NCBI RefSeq assembly: GCF_029852145.1
Contig: NC_079972.1
Location: forward strand, 8,609,486 to 8,673,485
Source: Microplitis mediator
Lineage: Eukaryota > Arthropoda > Insecta > Hymenoptera > Braconidae
Reading direction: 5' to 3'
DNA length: 64,000 bases
Below the pieces are notes generated by a model. It saw only the letters and a list, made by a program, of their open reading frames with translations, did not search any database and was not told the DNA's origin. The position numbers and the translations under genes were made by a program. Position 1 is the stretch's first letter, and each line of letters opens with the position of its first letter. Of the stretch, positions 10,525-21,965 are shown piece after piece.

Positions 10525-12060
10525 TATTAGATCTCGAGCAATCCCATAACTGATCAACTTAGTCGAATTCAAATTCAAATTTGATGTTCAATTTTTATTT
10601 CAAATGAAATTCACTTTGAACCAAATCTAATTCAAAAGTCGGCGACGGGACGAATCTCAGAACCGAAAGGCTCAACTCACTTCGTTCGTGCGCTCAACTT
10701 CGCTCTCATGGGCAATCGACAACTTACCGCACTAGTATAATGTACTATTTTCTCTTTACTATCCTCCGTGTAAAAAAAAATTCGTTCCAAAAGGATTCCA
10801 AAAAAGTTCGGCGTGTAGATCTTCTAAATTTGAAACAAATTAGAACTTCAAGTTGAATTTTTTCTAACTTTTATGATCCTAATAGTAAAAAATATAATTA
10901 AGTCCGAATTTTGAATCTAATAAGAACATTTTTAAATCATAATTTTGGAAACGGATGTTTTCTACGTTTTTTCTTTCTAATGTAGAGATTTCAAATTAGA
11001 GAAATTGATTTTTTTTTAAGAGTTAGTTATTTAATCTGAGATATTTGTATAAATATTTAATATATAGATATACTAGATATATTAGTTTAATCTCAGGTGG
11101 AAAAACTGACCCTAATTCAATGAACTAAACTCATTCCTTATTTACTATTATTTTTTGCTTATGAAGTGTTTGTCAAAATCCTGAAATTATTACCATTGAT
11201 GCCACAGCGAGCGCTGGTATCATCGCAACTGAGGCGATGTTAAGGGAAAATCAAGGCCCTAGACAGATGATACTCAATTTGTCTTTTACATAGCCCTTAA
11301 AGTATACTTCTAGTGCAACTTTGAAGAAGCTTGACAAAGTCTTTATCAATTTTCTATTAGAAAACGCTTTGAAAATAACGTAGAGATTAATTAATGTGCA
11401 GAGTTTTCTTAAATTTTTCAAGTGTAATTATAGTAAAGACTTATTATTAAATTCGCGAGATATATTTCTTAATATTTTACACTCTGGCAAATTAACACAG
11501 AAATAATTAATTTATCTATTAATAGAGTAAAATAAAATTGAGATAATTTTTTTACTCGATTTCTTGGATACCTTATTTTAGATCTTCGTTAATTAAAAAA
11601 AAAAGAAAAGGATAAAAAGAAGGAAAAGCAGAAAAAAGTTCCGGACTCATAACTCTGATGGAGAGTACGGAGTAGCAGTAAAAGGTAAAACTCATTAAGT
11701 GTGAGCAAACCCAAGTCACTGATTAGACACACACCAAACGTACAAATAGATGGATAGTAAGGGTAAAATAGTACGTGTAAGAAAGAGCATCATTTATATC
11801 TTTCCACATACCTTTATTTTTACTATTCTCATAATTTACATTTATTATAATAAATTAAATAATTTACTATCTATATAAATGTTAAAGAAATCTATGGTTT
11901 AAACCATCATACTTATGTATCAACTGAAGAATATAATAATAATTTTTCAATACTTTTTATGCATCTCCTATGACATTTTAAATCAATTACGATAATTGAA
12001 AATTAATTTAATTAAAAACACTCAATGGAAGAACCCGAATATTTTTTCGATGTTCAATAT
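10525..12060. other. A/T-rich sequence with a small GC-richer patch
   Basis: At 10640-10740 a patch carries GCTCAACTCACTTCG and GCTCAACTTCGCTC, a short internal repetition. 11600-11700 is A/G-rich on the plus strand. Nothing else is identifiable. Confidence 0.45.
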
Positions 12061-12066
12061 TCTATT

Positions 12067-12291
12067 TCAAATCGAGGAGGAGCAAGATAGAGGTTGTGTA
12101 TCATAACCTGTACGGCATAACATCTCACTCTTTACCACACTGTCAGATATTGAAGAAGACTTGACCTGAGATTGCTCATAGGGACCAGCAATCCACCCAT
12201 GGGCGCATTTAATATTTTTTCGAATGAAAAAAAGTGAACTAAAGGTCCCAATATTGTGTGTCATAACTGACCACTGTGTATATTTTGGCAT
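12067..12291 (-). CDS. Unrecognised 74-codon open frame (doubtful)
   Basis: This ATG-initiated minus-strand frame has mixed codon use and normal amino-acid variety (His, Trp, Cys, Gly, Ser, Thr), unlike the Phe/Ile/Tyr-rich artefacts around it. The first half contains a TFSSLFFIRKNIKCAHGW segment and the second half is Ser-rich. I recognise no domain. It is not inside any inverted-repeat element I can see. It could be an orphan exon, a relic or chance. Confidence 0.1.
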   Translation of the reverse strand: MPKYTQWSVMTHNIGTFSSLFFIRKNIKCAHGWIAGPYEQSQVKSSSISDSVVKSEMLCRTGYDTQPLSCSSSI

Positions 12292-12462
12292 ATTACATAG
12301 AGGCTTCTATCAATATTAATTATGATGTCACACAAAATTGCGATGAAAATACTAAAGCTGATCATGTGTTTGACATCTCATTAATTACTCTAGTAAATTT
12401 AAAGTGAAAATGAAATTGTAAGATAGATATAGAGTAAATGAATACTATTATCTTAACAATTA

Positions 12463-12929
12463 GGGGAGGAGGGATCAAAGTGGGCCCCTGGGGGCAAAGT
12501 AGGCCCCTTAAAATTTTCAAAACTTCAAAAAATATGGAGGCAAAGTAGACTCCTCAAAATTTTCTATACGCCAATAAATTCGGACGGATAATAAGCTTAT
12601 CGAAATTTCTTATATAATGAGGGCTAAAATAGACCACCAAAACTGTTCATTAAATAAAATTTATTAAGAAAGTTAAAGATAATAAAATTACGTTTTAAAG
12701 TTATATCGCAGCAAACTATTAAAATGACTTTTATGTTATTAAAGAATAAAAAATATCAAATCCGAAATTTTTTGGAGGGTCAACTAATTTTCGATTTTTC
12801 AATTTTAATGGACGCAGCATAATGAAGTGAAAATAAGTATCAAGGGTCTTAAAAAAAGTAAACGCGTAAATAAAATTAATGATATTATAATTATTTTCCT
12901 TAAGAGGCCCACTTTGCCCCCCTCTCCCC
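12463..12929. mobile_element. TA-flanked GGGGAGG-terminal element, copy 1
   Basis: The ends GGGGAGGAGGGATCAAAGTG and GGCCCACTTTGCCCCCCTC are inverted, with TA directly outside both (12461-12462, 12930-12931). The interior is A/T-rich and non-coding. An inverse copy with shared interior (TTGATACTTATTTTCAC on the minus strand here) is at 29729-30103. TA targeting is the hallmark of Tc1/mariner-type transposases, so this is probably a MITE of that group. Confidence 0.75.
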
Positions 12930-12930
12930 T

Positions 12931-13310
12931 ACAATAATTACCATTTTCAAAATGAAACCACAAAAATAAGACAAACAATCCAATCAAAATAATCGCTTTC
13001 TTATTACAAATCATTTTCATTGTAAAAAAAGTGTAACTATAGAACCGAGAAAAAATCTTAAAATTATGTTGGTTTTCCCTTAAAATTTTCGAATGACTAT
13101 TCTGCTCTTCCTTCTTTGAATAGGACTAATACGACTAGTAAAATAGTGGGACGAGCAAGACAAAATGGGACGTTGAAGAAAAATTTCACTTTTTTTTATC
13201 TTGAGTCTGTTAAATATTCTACTTTTCGCTTTTATTTAAAGAAAATAAGATATGTTTTCAATTAAAATTAGAGTATATTACATACCGAAGCAGAAAAATA
13301 GAAAATTCCA
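12931..13310. other. A/T-rich non-coding sequence
   Basis: Nothing is recognisable. A purine-rich patch lies at 13080-13190. Confidence 0.5.
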
Positions 13311-13490
13311 ACCCTCGTGTCATTGTCTTCTCGAGCAGAAGATAAGAGTTGCAACACGGGGATTAAGATTTCTTATCTTTTTCCGTGGTGCGTATACTAT
13401 TTTTCATCAAATCTACAGCTGAAGTTTAAATTTTTGCCTGTTTGCGGGAAGAATGGCGCATGCGCTAATTTTTATCGTTTGTTTTCTTAT

Positions 13491-13786
13491 AAAAGAAAAG
13501 AACGACTTTCTTCCCCCTAAACAGGGCAGGACTTTAAACTTTCGGTGCAAATCTGGTGAAAAATTGGAAACACACTACTGAGGAAGGTAGGACGTCACGA
13601 TCCGCGTGTTTCACCTTCGGCTCGGGTAGGCAATTACACACCCGGGTCAGAATGTCCTACTTTCCTCCCTAGGTGTGTAATATGCTTTTATTTGTATTCT
13701 CGTAAGGGAAAAGTACGACTTCCTTCCCGCTAACCAGGGAAGTGAATTTAAACTTTCAGTACAGGTATGGTGAAAATTTTATTTTA
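13491..13786. repeat. Two related blocks 215 bp apart, with a hairpin between
   Basis: GAAAAGAACGACTTTCTTCC...ACTTTCGGTGCA (13496-13552) and GAAAAGTACGACTTCCTTCC...ACTTTCAGTACA (13708-13765) are direct repeats that both end in a GGTGAAAA-like phrase. A weaker third version begins near 13858. Between them an inverted pair spans 13571-13594 and 13651-13677 (AGGAAGGTAGGAC against GTCCTACTTTCCT) around a GC-rich loop containing CACCCGGGT. Function unknown. Confidence 0.55.
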
Positions 13787-14389
13787 ATCAATCATCATGA
13801 CAGTTTATACAGATGCTGATAATCTCAAATTGTCTCGTTTCAACTGGCTGCAGATATCGAAACTTAAAGCTTCAATGCAGGTAATATGAAAAAATATAAA
13901 GTGTACTATGGAATAAAGCACGATTTCAGATTTCGTTTGATGTCAACCTCACCCTTGTTGGAAATCGTATTGTTTCATCCCTTGCCACACAATATAATAT
14001 AAAAGTTATGATTCAACATTGAGTAATTTTACTCAGATCCCAATTTACTCTTTTATTTTATTATTCCTACGCTTTTATTATTTTTTTGTTATGACTCTAA
14101 CGTATACGTTTTATAAAGTTTACGTTTTCATCCATTTGATATTGTTATGACTCAATGTAACTATAAAAAATATATATTAAAAAAATTTTATTCTTTTATC
14201 ATAAAATGAAAATACTAAAGTAATAAAAGTTAATTTTTTTTCAACACGCTAAAGTTATTCGAATTCGTCGAACTAATAATTATGGATAAAACAAAAAAAT
14301 TCTAAGGCATTTTAAATATTTATTTGTTATATATTTTTTGACAATGCACTAGAATTTTCTATTTATGTTTTTTGACTTTACTATTTCTT

Positions 14390-14690
14390 TTGTGAATTCT
14401 CCGCGAGTCCGGAGGTCGCAACAAAAGAAGCGAACGACCTGCAGGAAGACAACTGTAGCTGAGTTTGAACGGAACAAAAAACTAAAAAAGAGTAAAATGA
14501 AAACAAGAAAGGAAAAAATAAAAGTAGATAGAAAAAAATAAAAATAAATAAAGGAGAGAATGGAAAATAAAGGAAAAAGGGTTCACACAACAAGCACGCG
14601 TGGCTCTGTTTTGGATCAAAGCCAGTCCTTGTGTTTTAAGATATTGCTTTTTGGCGAACACGAATAGACGTCGCCAGGACATTCCTTTCG
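14390..14690 (-). other. GC-richer edges around a purine-rich tract
   Basis: Complex sequence at 14395-14470 and 14580-14690 flanks an A/G tract. On the minus strand an ATG at 14682 opens MSWRRLFVFAKKQYLKTQGL, which reads plausibly for 35 codons and then runs into Phe-rich simple sequence. It may be a remnant or untranslated exon; coding is unlikely. Confidence 0.2.
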
Positions 14691-14699
14691 GCCTAAAAG

Positions 14700-15265
14700 A
14701 CCTATGTAAATAAATATATATAATTTCGTATCTGCTTCAGGCTTTTCTTTTCACTTGACTGAGTTTAAAATGCCATTTTCGATGGCAATTACTTTACATA
14801 TAAAAAAAAATTCAAAGAAAATGGCATTTTCAAATAGTCCTATATATATTTTATATTCAACTTAAGTTAATATATTTTCAAATCTTTCACATGCACCGAA
14901 ATTTTAGATTCATGTTTACTGTCCCCAATCATTATAGATCCAAAAAAAATTGTCTCAGAAGTACAGCCCGTAATTATAATTTTAAAAGATGGTTAAAAAT
15001 TTCGGAACATTTGACTTCAATTGCAGAAAAAAAAACATTTTCGTTCCTGAATGTTGAACACGATGTAAAAAAATTAAATAGCAATTTCTGGTACAGTATT
15101 TTAGTCAACAAAAAAAGTCGTATGGAACACATTATTAATAAATTCAAAATTTTAAATCATTAATACCCTATATAGAACCTATTCTTAAACAAAAGTATAA
15201 ACAGCATTTTCATAATTCAATAGCAATATCGTAGGAACTGTTCTTATAAAAATGTGAAATTTTTT
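14700..15265. other. A/T-rich sequence with a small inverted repeat
   Basis: AAAATGCCATTTTC (14768) and GAAAATGGCATTTTC (14817) form a small inverted repeat. A 90-codon Lys/Asn-rich plus-strand frame (14891-15163) has the composition expected by chance. Confidence 0.45.
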
Positions 15266-15269
15266 TTTA

Positions 15270-15870
15270 GGTACACAGTAAGAAATATTTTGCCGATATC
15301 ACTATGCCAGTATGGGTGTGAACGCCATATTGTATGGTATCGAAGACTTTTACACGTTGTAAGATTGTGTGCATGAATGATTCGACCATTGCGGGAATAG
15401 TAACATCGGCGATAGTTGTTGCGGACGTCACAATGTCAGTATGGCCGTCAGGCCCATATTGCGTTGCTGTATCCACAATGCTTCTGGCAGATAAACCTAG
15501 TCTAACGACATCTATATAGTTTTGGCGGTAATACGAGTATAAATTGATTGACACGCCAAAAATTATGGCGGGAAAAACTAGTAACATTGTGCCCTCGGCA
15601 TTGTAGTATGGGTCTCAGGGCCATGCTGTTTCGCCGTGCTTGCTATGAATACGTGTGAGCAATACGATATCTCCAGTACTATACAGTATAGTAAATAACG
15701 CCATACTTCTGGGACTCGTTACAATACTGTCTTGGAATATTTCACATACTATTTTAGTATCTGTCTTGAGACTATACCAGCATGGTGTTGAACGCAATGC
15801 ATTTCTTACCGTGTATTATGAGGATGAACCTCATAACTCTTACAACCTAGTCATTGAAAAGACTGTCATT
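15270..15870 (-). pseudogene. Degenerate repeat array with a recurring peptide motif
   Basis: This 600-bp stretch has a composition unlike its surroundings. On the minus strand a 106-codon frame (15267-15587) contains QYGPDGHTDIVTSA and, further on, QYGVHTHTGIVISA. Just upstream, in broken frames, KQHGPETHTTM (about 15600) and VQHHAGIVSR (about 15780) look like further diverged copies. The corresponding nucleotide phrase AGTATGGG recurs at about 15310, 15438, 15605 and, altered, 15778. I read it as a decayed tandemly repeated sequence that may once have been coding. No known family is recognised. Confidence 0.3.
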
Positions 15871-15916
15871 TAAACTGCGAGTTTAACGTAAATAAAATTT
15901 AGTTATCAAAAAATTT

Positions 15917-16142
15917 ACACACGCGGGAAAATTTTTAGTAAGAATTACCCAAAAAGTTTGATACTGTGAGGACATGTGGTAAATATCTAATTTTTCCCAT
16001 GCACATTGTAAAATATACTACTCGATATCATATAAATGAAGTGCGATTTCCACTAAAAACATAGTAAAAATTTAGCTACTGTTTATATGTCCTCACGGTA
16101 CCAAATTTTATAAGTAATTTTTACTCAAAAATTCTCTGCATG
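15917..16142. mobile_element. MITE, CGCAGAGAA-terminal family, copy 2
   Basis: It is collinear with 2688-2929 over nearly its whole length, sharing TTTGATACTGTGAGGACATG and GCACATTGTAAAATATACTA. The ends ACACACGCGGGAAAATTTTT and AAAAATTCTCTGCA are inverted, though the left tip has diverged. Non-coding. Confidence 0.75.
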
Positions 16143-16376
16143 CACTGGAGTTGGATATAAAAGTAATGGCATTATACTCAACCAGCAAAAAAAGCAAGCT
16201 TAGCTCAACGTCTTCCTTCAATAAATCAATATTAAAATTGTAGCACTCTCTGATTAACTCAACTTTATATTTAGAAGTTTTAATCGTAATTTTCACCCGA
16301 GACTTATCTATATAATAGTCCAGCGTTCTACCTTATAAAGACACTAAATGCGAAATACGACAGTCTTGATATGAAA

Positions 16377-16378
<2 letters not shown>

Positions 16379-16422
<44 letters not shown>
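16379..16422. repeat. (AT)n microsatellite
   Basis: 22 uninterrupted AT dinucleotides. Confidence 0.97.
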
Positions 16423-16427
<5 letters not shown>

Positions 16428-16725
16428 ATAATAATTAAATTGAAATGTTAAAGTTCAAGAGTGGAATTTCATAACTTGACTAGTGATTGTCAGTTTCTTA
16501 TTCGAGAAATTCCTCAACGCTTTATAGCATTTGAAGTTGATAATGAGATCCTGAGTTACTGGTTATATAGTGTACGATATCTTTAGAGAGAAAATGACAA
16601 AATATTGTGTGTAATAAAGTACACGGAGTCGCGGATAATAAGTTGCAGAAGAAAAATAAAAGTACGATGGCTTATAATCTTTGAAGAGGCGAAAAAAAGT
16701 TTCTACCAACTTAATAATTAAATAA
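16423..16725. other. Non-coding sequence between repeats
   Basis: No gene or repeat is recognised. Confidence 0.5.
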
Positions 16726-17140
16726 TACACGCAGAGAATTTTTTAGTATTTTTTACATAAAGAATTTATAGAAAAATTACTATGTCATAGTAACATGAGG
16801 ACAGTATGGAATTATGAAACAACTTACCGATACTGTAGAAATTTTTAAAATACATCGAACAGAATTTACAAGGTGCATTGTAATTTTGACAAAGCATCAG
16901 ATTAAGAAATTTAAATTTCTTGAATAAAATTTAATCTATTGCTTTGTCAAAATTACAATGCACCTTGTAAATTCTGTTCGATGTATTTAAAAAATTGTAT
17001 TTAAAAAAAATGTATTTTAAAAATTTCTACAGTATCGGTAATTTGTTCAATAATTCCATACTGTCCTCATGTTACTATGACATAGTATTTTTTTTATAAA
17101 TTTTTTATGTAAACAAATACCGTAACATTCTCTGCGTATA
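16726..17140. mobile_element. Hairpin MITE, CGCAGAGAA-terminal family, copy 3
   Basis: ACACGCAGAGAATTTTTTAG at the left is mirrored by CATTCTCTGCGTATA at the right. The arms continue inward for roughly 190 bp, for example ACCGATACTGTAGAAATTT against AAATTTCTACAGTATCGGT, with a short A/T loop near 16905-16945. It is a near-complete palindrome without coding capacity. Compared with copies 1 and 2 it keeps only the tips and has a different interior. Confidence 0.8.
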
Positions 17141-18665
17141 ATATTCTATACTTATTATTGTTATTGTTATTATATTATTTGATATTCTTATGTATAACTC
17201 CAATTGAACAATACGGATTTAAGAGATTCTCTTTCTCACACACACGAGAACAAACGAAACGGTCCGTGTTGCACTTGCATTAGCAAATGGAAATTTCAAA
17301 TGAGCCGTTCTGATATAAACTGAAATTTCCGAACGAGAAGCATTTCATTCGATAAATAATAACTTTACGCATCGAATGAAATATTTTATTTAATGATTTG
17401 GGTCTTTACCTATGAAAACAGTTCATTTGAAAACCACCTATTTCCTCTTTTAATACAGAATAATTTATCTTCATTTAAATGTAAATAGAAATATAATTTT
17501 TTTAATATTAATATATTATTTGAACACAAAAATCTACGATATAATTCATCATCATAAAGTGCATTACTAAAAAATTTCAGTTTATATACACAGTAAGAAA
17601 TTTCTCGTAATTGAGTAAAACAAAAGTACGTGTTAAATATTTGACATCCTTGTATGTATGTAAATTTATCAAATCTCTATTGGATTATTTTGGAGTTTTG
17701 ATCGATTTATTTTTTAATAAAAAAAATTTTGTTTCATACGAAAATAATATTTTCAAAATGTTACTGTCAAATTAACACAAAATTGATATTAAAAGTACTT
17801 CCGACTGCTACAAAAAAATTTTCGGAAAATAAAAAATGAAAACGACACTTTTAAAAAGTACTCTGAAAAAAGAAGTTTCTTGGTGCAAGAAAAATTTTTC
17901 AATATGAAATGAAAACAAAAATTTTCTTTGAACTAAGAATTTCTTCTTGCCCAAAAAAAATTTTCGTTTTCAATTTATAATGAAAAAAAATTTCTTTGGG
18001 TATTTGGGGATTTTTTGTCAAAAAATCAATTTTTTCTGTGTAAGTTTGAGGCAGAACTTGGGTTGATTCACTGAAGTAAGACACGATAAGTGTTGATGTC
18101 ACATTGGTCATGAGTTTCAAATATTATAACGATTGTTTTCGTGCAGAAAATACTACACACATACATTATCATTCTAATACTGATTTATGTCTATTATTTC
18201 TATTTGTTGTCATATTAAAAGTTAGATATTATTATTTACAACATAATATTATATAACATATGCAATTTTAATAATTGGACGGCTAGCACTAGGAATTTTT
18301 CGGTAAATTAATTAATGACATTTAATTTCTGTTCTATAAGTTATTAATTAAAATGTAACATTAAGTTTTTAAATTTATATTTTTTGAAATATAATTATTT
18401 TTTATCGTAAAAATAATAATTGTTATTTTTTTAAATATAATCACTAAATTTATCATTATTTTCTACACATTAATTTGATTTCTGTATATGAATTGTTTTT
18501 CAATTAATATGAATATTGAATACGTCAATTTAAGCGTCAAAGTTATACGAAAACAATCGTTGAAATTAATATGTTACTTCTGTTGCAGGTTGCAGTTAGC
18601 GTTTGACTGTATTAAAATTTATAGTTCGCTTTCAATAAATTTTAACATTTATTTGCTCTACTTTC
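17141..18665. other. A/T-rich non-coding sequence
   Basis: A slightly GC-richer patch lies at 17225-17350. A small diverged element end (CACAGTAAGAAATTTCTCGT) is at 17590. Otherwise only A/T tracts are seen. Confidence 0.5.
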
Positions 18666-18670
18666 AACAT

Positions 18671-18775
18671 ATACTGCAAAAAAATTTTCGGAGTGAACGC
18701 GGAGTGGATGAGTTTTTATTTATTTAATTTCCTCGGAGTGAATTTCTCCCCGAAAGAGAGTTTTGGAAAATATTA
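18671..18775 (+). mobile_element. GGAGTGAA-family repeat, partial
   Basis: ATACTGCAAAAAAATTTTCG followed by GAGTGAACGCGGAGTGGATG matches the left end of the copies at 31223 and 55842. The copy fades after about 100 bp, so it is truncated. Confidence 0.55.
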
Positions 18776-19235
18776 ATTATAAAAAAAATTACTAAGACAT
18801 AATGAGCTTAGGTTTTTGATGTTTTGACATTTATATTGAGTACGAAAATAATTACGAGCTCCCTTTCCATATATTCACTCAAAATGATTTTTAAAAATTA
18901 TAAGCAGCTGATAATAAAACCTGAACAAATATAATTCAACTGAGTCACAAACTGTCGTATGACTGACATCAGCCATACCACGAGATAGTATTTCATATTG
19001 TACTAAAATATAAAATATTCCCATAAAAAATATGTCACTATAGCTATTCAATAATTTAATAATTTCACTGTGTATTATATATATGAAATTACAATTTAGT
19101 GAGTTACTAAAAAATTTTATAAATTAGAAACATAATATTTTAAGTTCAATTATTAATATCTGAACGAATTATTTATTGAAATAATTATATTTCTAATTAA
19201 CAGCTGTTTCTATTAAACATAAATTAAAGTATTAA
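18776..19235. other. A/T-rich non-coding sequence
   Basis: Nothing identifiable. Confidence 0.5.
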
Positions 19236-19239
19236 AACT

Positions 19240-19400
19240 CTGGACCGGAGTGAATGCGGATTTAAATAAAATCCGCGTCACTCCGAAATCACTCCGCCCA
19301 TAAAAAAATCTCTATTCACTCAGCATGCAAAGTGATTTTTTTTTAAAACTCCAGAACTCGAGTGACGGAGTGAATTCGAATTGAAATAAAATCCGATTTT
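19240..19400. mobile_element. GGAGTGAA-family repeat
   Basis: It contains ACCGGAGTGAATGCGGATTT, the inverted AAATCCGCGTCACTCCG, and a further GACGGAGTGAATTCG with an (A)TAAAATCCG tail. The alternating GAGTGAAT/ATTCACTC blocks and the phrase TTCACTCAGCATGCAAAG place it in the same family as 26770-26992 and 31223-31612. Confidence 0.55.
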
Positions 19401-19689
19401 TTATTGTAGATTCATTATTTTTGTTTTTTTTTTTTTTACACAAATTAAGTATGTTAAAATAACATAAAAATTGTAAAGACTTTTTTTTTTCCAAGTTAAC
19501 CCTTTGCTCAAAATGATTATCACAACGATCCTTGACCAATTTGTAGAAGAGAAAATGTAAATGAAAGCATAAAGTATAATTACGTGTATAATGTCAGTTA
19601 ATGAGATCTCACGGAGCTTGGAAAATCGTTGATAGTGGATGGTTGGGAAAGAAAGCAGCAGTAGCAGCATCACTGAGAGTTAAGATTGA
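19401..19689. other. A/T-rich to mixed sequence before a microsatellite
   Basis: Long T tracts are present. Minus-strand frames of 75 and 90 codons are low-complexity artefacts. Confidence 0.45.
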
Positions 19690-19765
19690 GCCTTAAAGTA
19701 GTAGTAGTAGTAATAATAATAATAGTAATTGTAGTAGTAGTAACAGTAGTAGTAGTATAAGTATA
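19690..19765. repeat. Imperfect (AGT)/(AAT) microsatellite
   Basis: AGTAGTAGTAGTAATAATAA and related triplets run for about 75 bp with interruptions. The Tyr-rich frame that crosses it on the minus strand (19680-19961) is a direct product of this simple sequence. Confidence 0.9.
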
Positions 19766-19949
19766 AATTCCTTGAAAATTCGTTTTTATCCCGAAAGGTC
19801 TTAGAGAATAAGAGAGGATCACGGCGAGAAAAAAAAGTAAAGGTGAAAGAGAAAGAGTGTAAAAGATAGTTGTGCGATAGCGAGTGTAGGTTAAATAAAT
19901 GTGAGCAAAGGATGAGGATAAATATAAAGATGAAAGTATATAGAGTATA

Positions 19950-20180
19950 CGAAGAAGTCAAGGAGGTGGCGGTGAAGGTGGTGACAGGGGTGGAGATAGA
20001 GGAGAAAGAGCAGATTACATGCTAATGTTCCGAGTCTCAACTGTCTCAAGAAGCTGGCTTCGATTTATATAGCCAACGGAGACGTTAGTTTCTTGATATA
20101 TAGTTCTATCCTAGTCCGCCGCCACCGTCCTCACTTCTGCGTTTTAATACCATTACCTAATGGATTTATTTCCAATATCA
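19950..20180. other. GC-richer island, possible regulatory segment
   Basis: GGTGGCGGTGAAGGTGG near 19965 and CCGCCGCCACCGTCC near 20117 are partly complementary and flank balanced, unique sequence with CTGTCTCAAGAAGCTGGCTT. No frame is convincing. Candidate promoter, enhancer or untranslated exon. Confidence 0.3.
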
Positions 20181-20793
20181 GACTCTCGATAAAATTGAAA
20201 AATAAAATAAAATTTTTTTTTTTCGTGTATATATAAAAGATCAAACCCAAGGAATATTTTAAAAGCACTCCGTACCCGATATCTTGTGAATATCAATTTC
20301 TTCACTTCGTAACTAATTCAATTATTAATGAATAAAACACGGATGATATTAATACTAAGAGCTGAAACTTGTGTTTTCTTATTTCTAAAACCATGTAAGT
20401 ATTTATTTTTTATTATTTTAGTATTGTTTATTTATTGTAACAATTACATGTGCACGTGGAGAGAATTTACCGTGAAAAGTTACTGGTGTACTCGCTGTGC
20501 ATGCGGAACACTGGGTCACATCGACAAACTTTATGTGTGACGGCTTTAGGTTAAATCTGAATTATTTCAAGAAATTTATAGTGGACATTGTAAAATAGAG
20601 TAAGTTGATAAAATATATTAAAGAGTAAAATAATTCTTCTTGCGCACACATAAAAAAATCACCGGGAAAACATATGATTCAATATTATGGTTATATTCAT
20701 GACTTTGTTTTATTATTCAGCAAGTGCTGAGCACAAGGGCAAAGTTTTTGTTTTAAAAATACTCAGTGATGCCATTGAAATCAATTGAATTAA
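20181..20793. other. Non-coding sequence
   Basis: A 70-codon plus-strand frame (20328-20540) is Cys- and Tyr-rich and unremarkable. Nothing else is seen. Confidence 0.4.
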
Positions 20794-20794
20794 T

Positions 20795-20995
20795 ATGAGT
20801 GTGAATGTAGCAGACATCGGGCAAATTTTAATTATAAATAAATAGAGTAAATAGTTAAAAAAATAATATTCATAAAAAAAATGCACTTATTAATTTCAAA
20901 ATTTTTTAAATGCGCATTTTTTAAAAATTTAATTTTATTAATTAATTACTCTATTTATTAATAATTTTAAATTTGTCTAATACCATTCACACTCA
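20795..20995. mobile_element. MITE, TGAGTGTGAATGTAGC-terminal family, copy 1
   Basis: The left end ATGAGTGTGAATGTAGCAGA is mirrored by a right end in CCATTCACACTCA. The interior is a long imperfect palindrome around an ATGCGCATTTTTT-like core. Non-coding; about 200 bp. Confidence 0.75.
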
Positions 20996-21155
20996 CGAAT
21001 TAATAGTGTAATTAAAAATGTGTCTTTCTATTATTTTTTTTTGTAAATTCTAGAGAAGTTGTAAATTACACGTGTCCCTATTATGAACTTACGTTTACTA
21101 AATAGTTTAGTATATTATTTAATAATTCGTTTATTTAATTGATACTTAATCTTTT

Positions 21156-21362
21156 ACGAGTGTGACTGTAGCGGACGTCAGACAAATTTAAAATTGTAAA
21201 TAATTAAAATAAATAATTAATAAAATTACATTTTTAAAAAATGCACATTTAAAAAATTAAAAAATTAATGAGTGCATTTTTTGTAAATATTATTTTTTAA
21301 ATTATTCACTCTATTTATTTATAATTTAAAATTTGTCCGATGTCTGCTACATTCACACTCAT
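21156..21362. mobile_element. MITE, TGAGTGTGAATGTAGC-terminal family, copy 2
   Basis: ACGAGTGTGACTGTAGCGGA at the left and TGTCTGCTACATTCACACTC at the right are inverted. TA lies just outside the CGAGTGTG/CACACTCA tips. The interior matches copy 1. Confidence 0.75.
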
Positions 21363-21492
21363 AAAAATGAGCATTAAAAATGATTTGAAAAAATAAGTGT
21401 ATTTTTTTTTTAGAAATTTTATTTTTTTAATTGTTTCTTCTATTTATTTATAATTTTAAATTTGTCTGATGTCTACTACAGTCACTCGTAAT
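21363..21492. mobile_element. MITE, same family, copy 3 (left end missing or shared)
   Basis: The right half, ending TTGTCTGATGTCTACTACAG and TCACTCGTAA, matches the family. The left end appears to be shared with, or lost into, copy 2. This could be a nested or recombined pair. Confidence 0.55.
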
Positions 21493-21965
21493 TTCTTATG
21501 ATCCATCGATTGGTTTAAAACCTTTAATAATGTAAGTTCTTATATAAAAAAAAAATTTTGATATATAATATTGTTATTATTATTGTGAGTAAATACTTTA
21601 TAAAATATAAATAAATACTAAGTGAACATTAATGTTTTGTACGAGAATAACTTACTTGAAATTTATCTATAATTTTGTCAATTGTCATTCAATTCAATTT
21701 ACTATTGTCGCCATAAATAATTTGGTAACATAATTTTCCATTGATTATCAATATTTATGCTTTTCATAAAATTTTCCTTATTATTCATCAATAATTATTT
21801 CCATTAATTCATCTTGTAAGTAAAAAAATCATACAAAAAACCGTTAATAAATGCACGCGTCTTGTTTACAGTTCCGCCATTTTGAATATATATATATAGA
21901 GTGTTTCCGCTTAGATTACGCGGGAAAATGTGAAATTTGATTTTTCCGATAAACTAAATTACTAT
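21493..21965. other. A/T-rich sequence with a small GCCATTTT patch
   Basis: TTCCGCCATTTTGAATATAT near 21872, followed by (AT)n and ATTACGCGGG, is the only complex patch. GCCAT-type motifs are bound by Pho/YY1 proteins in insects, but one match is weak evidence. Confidence 0.35.

Noticed and set aside
14891..15163. 90-codon Lys/Asn-rich frame as a gene
   Set aside because: Composition matches random A/T-rich DNA and there is no domain.
19680..19961. 93-codon minus-strand frame with a long Tyr run
   Set aside because: The Tyr run is the translation of the AGT/AAT microsatellite.
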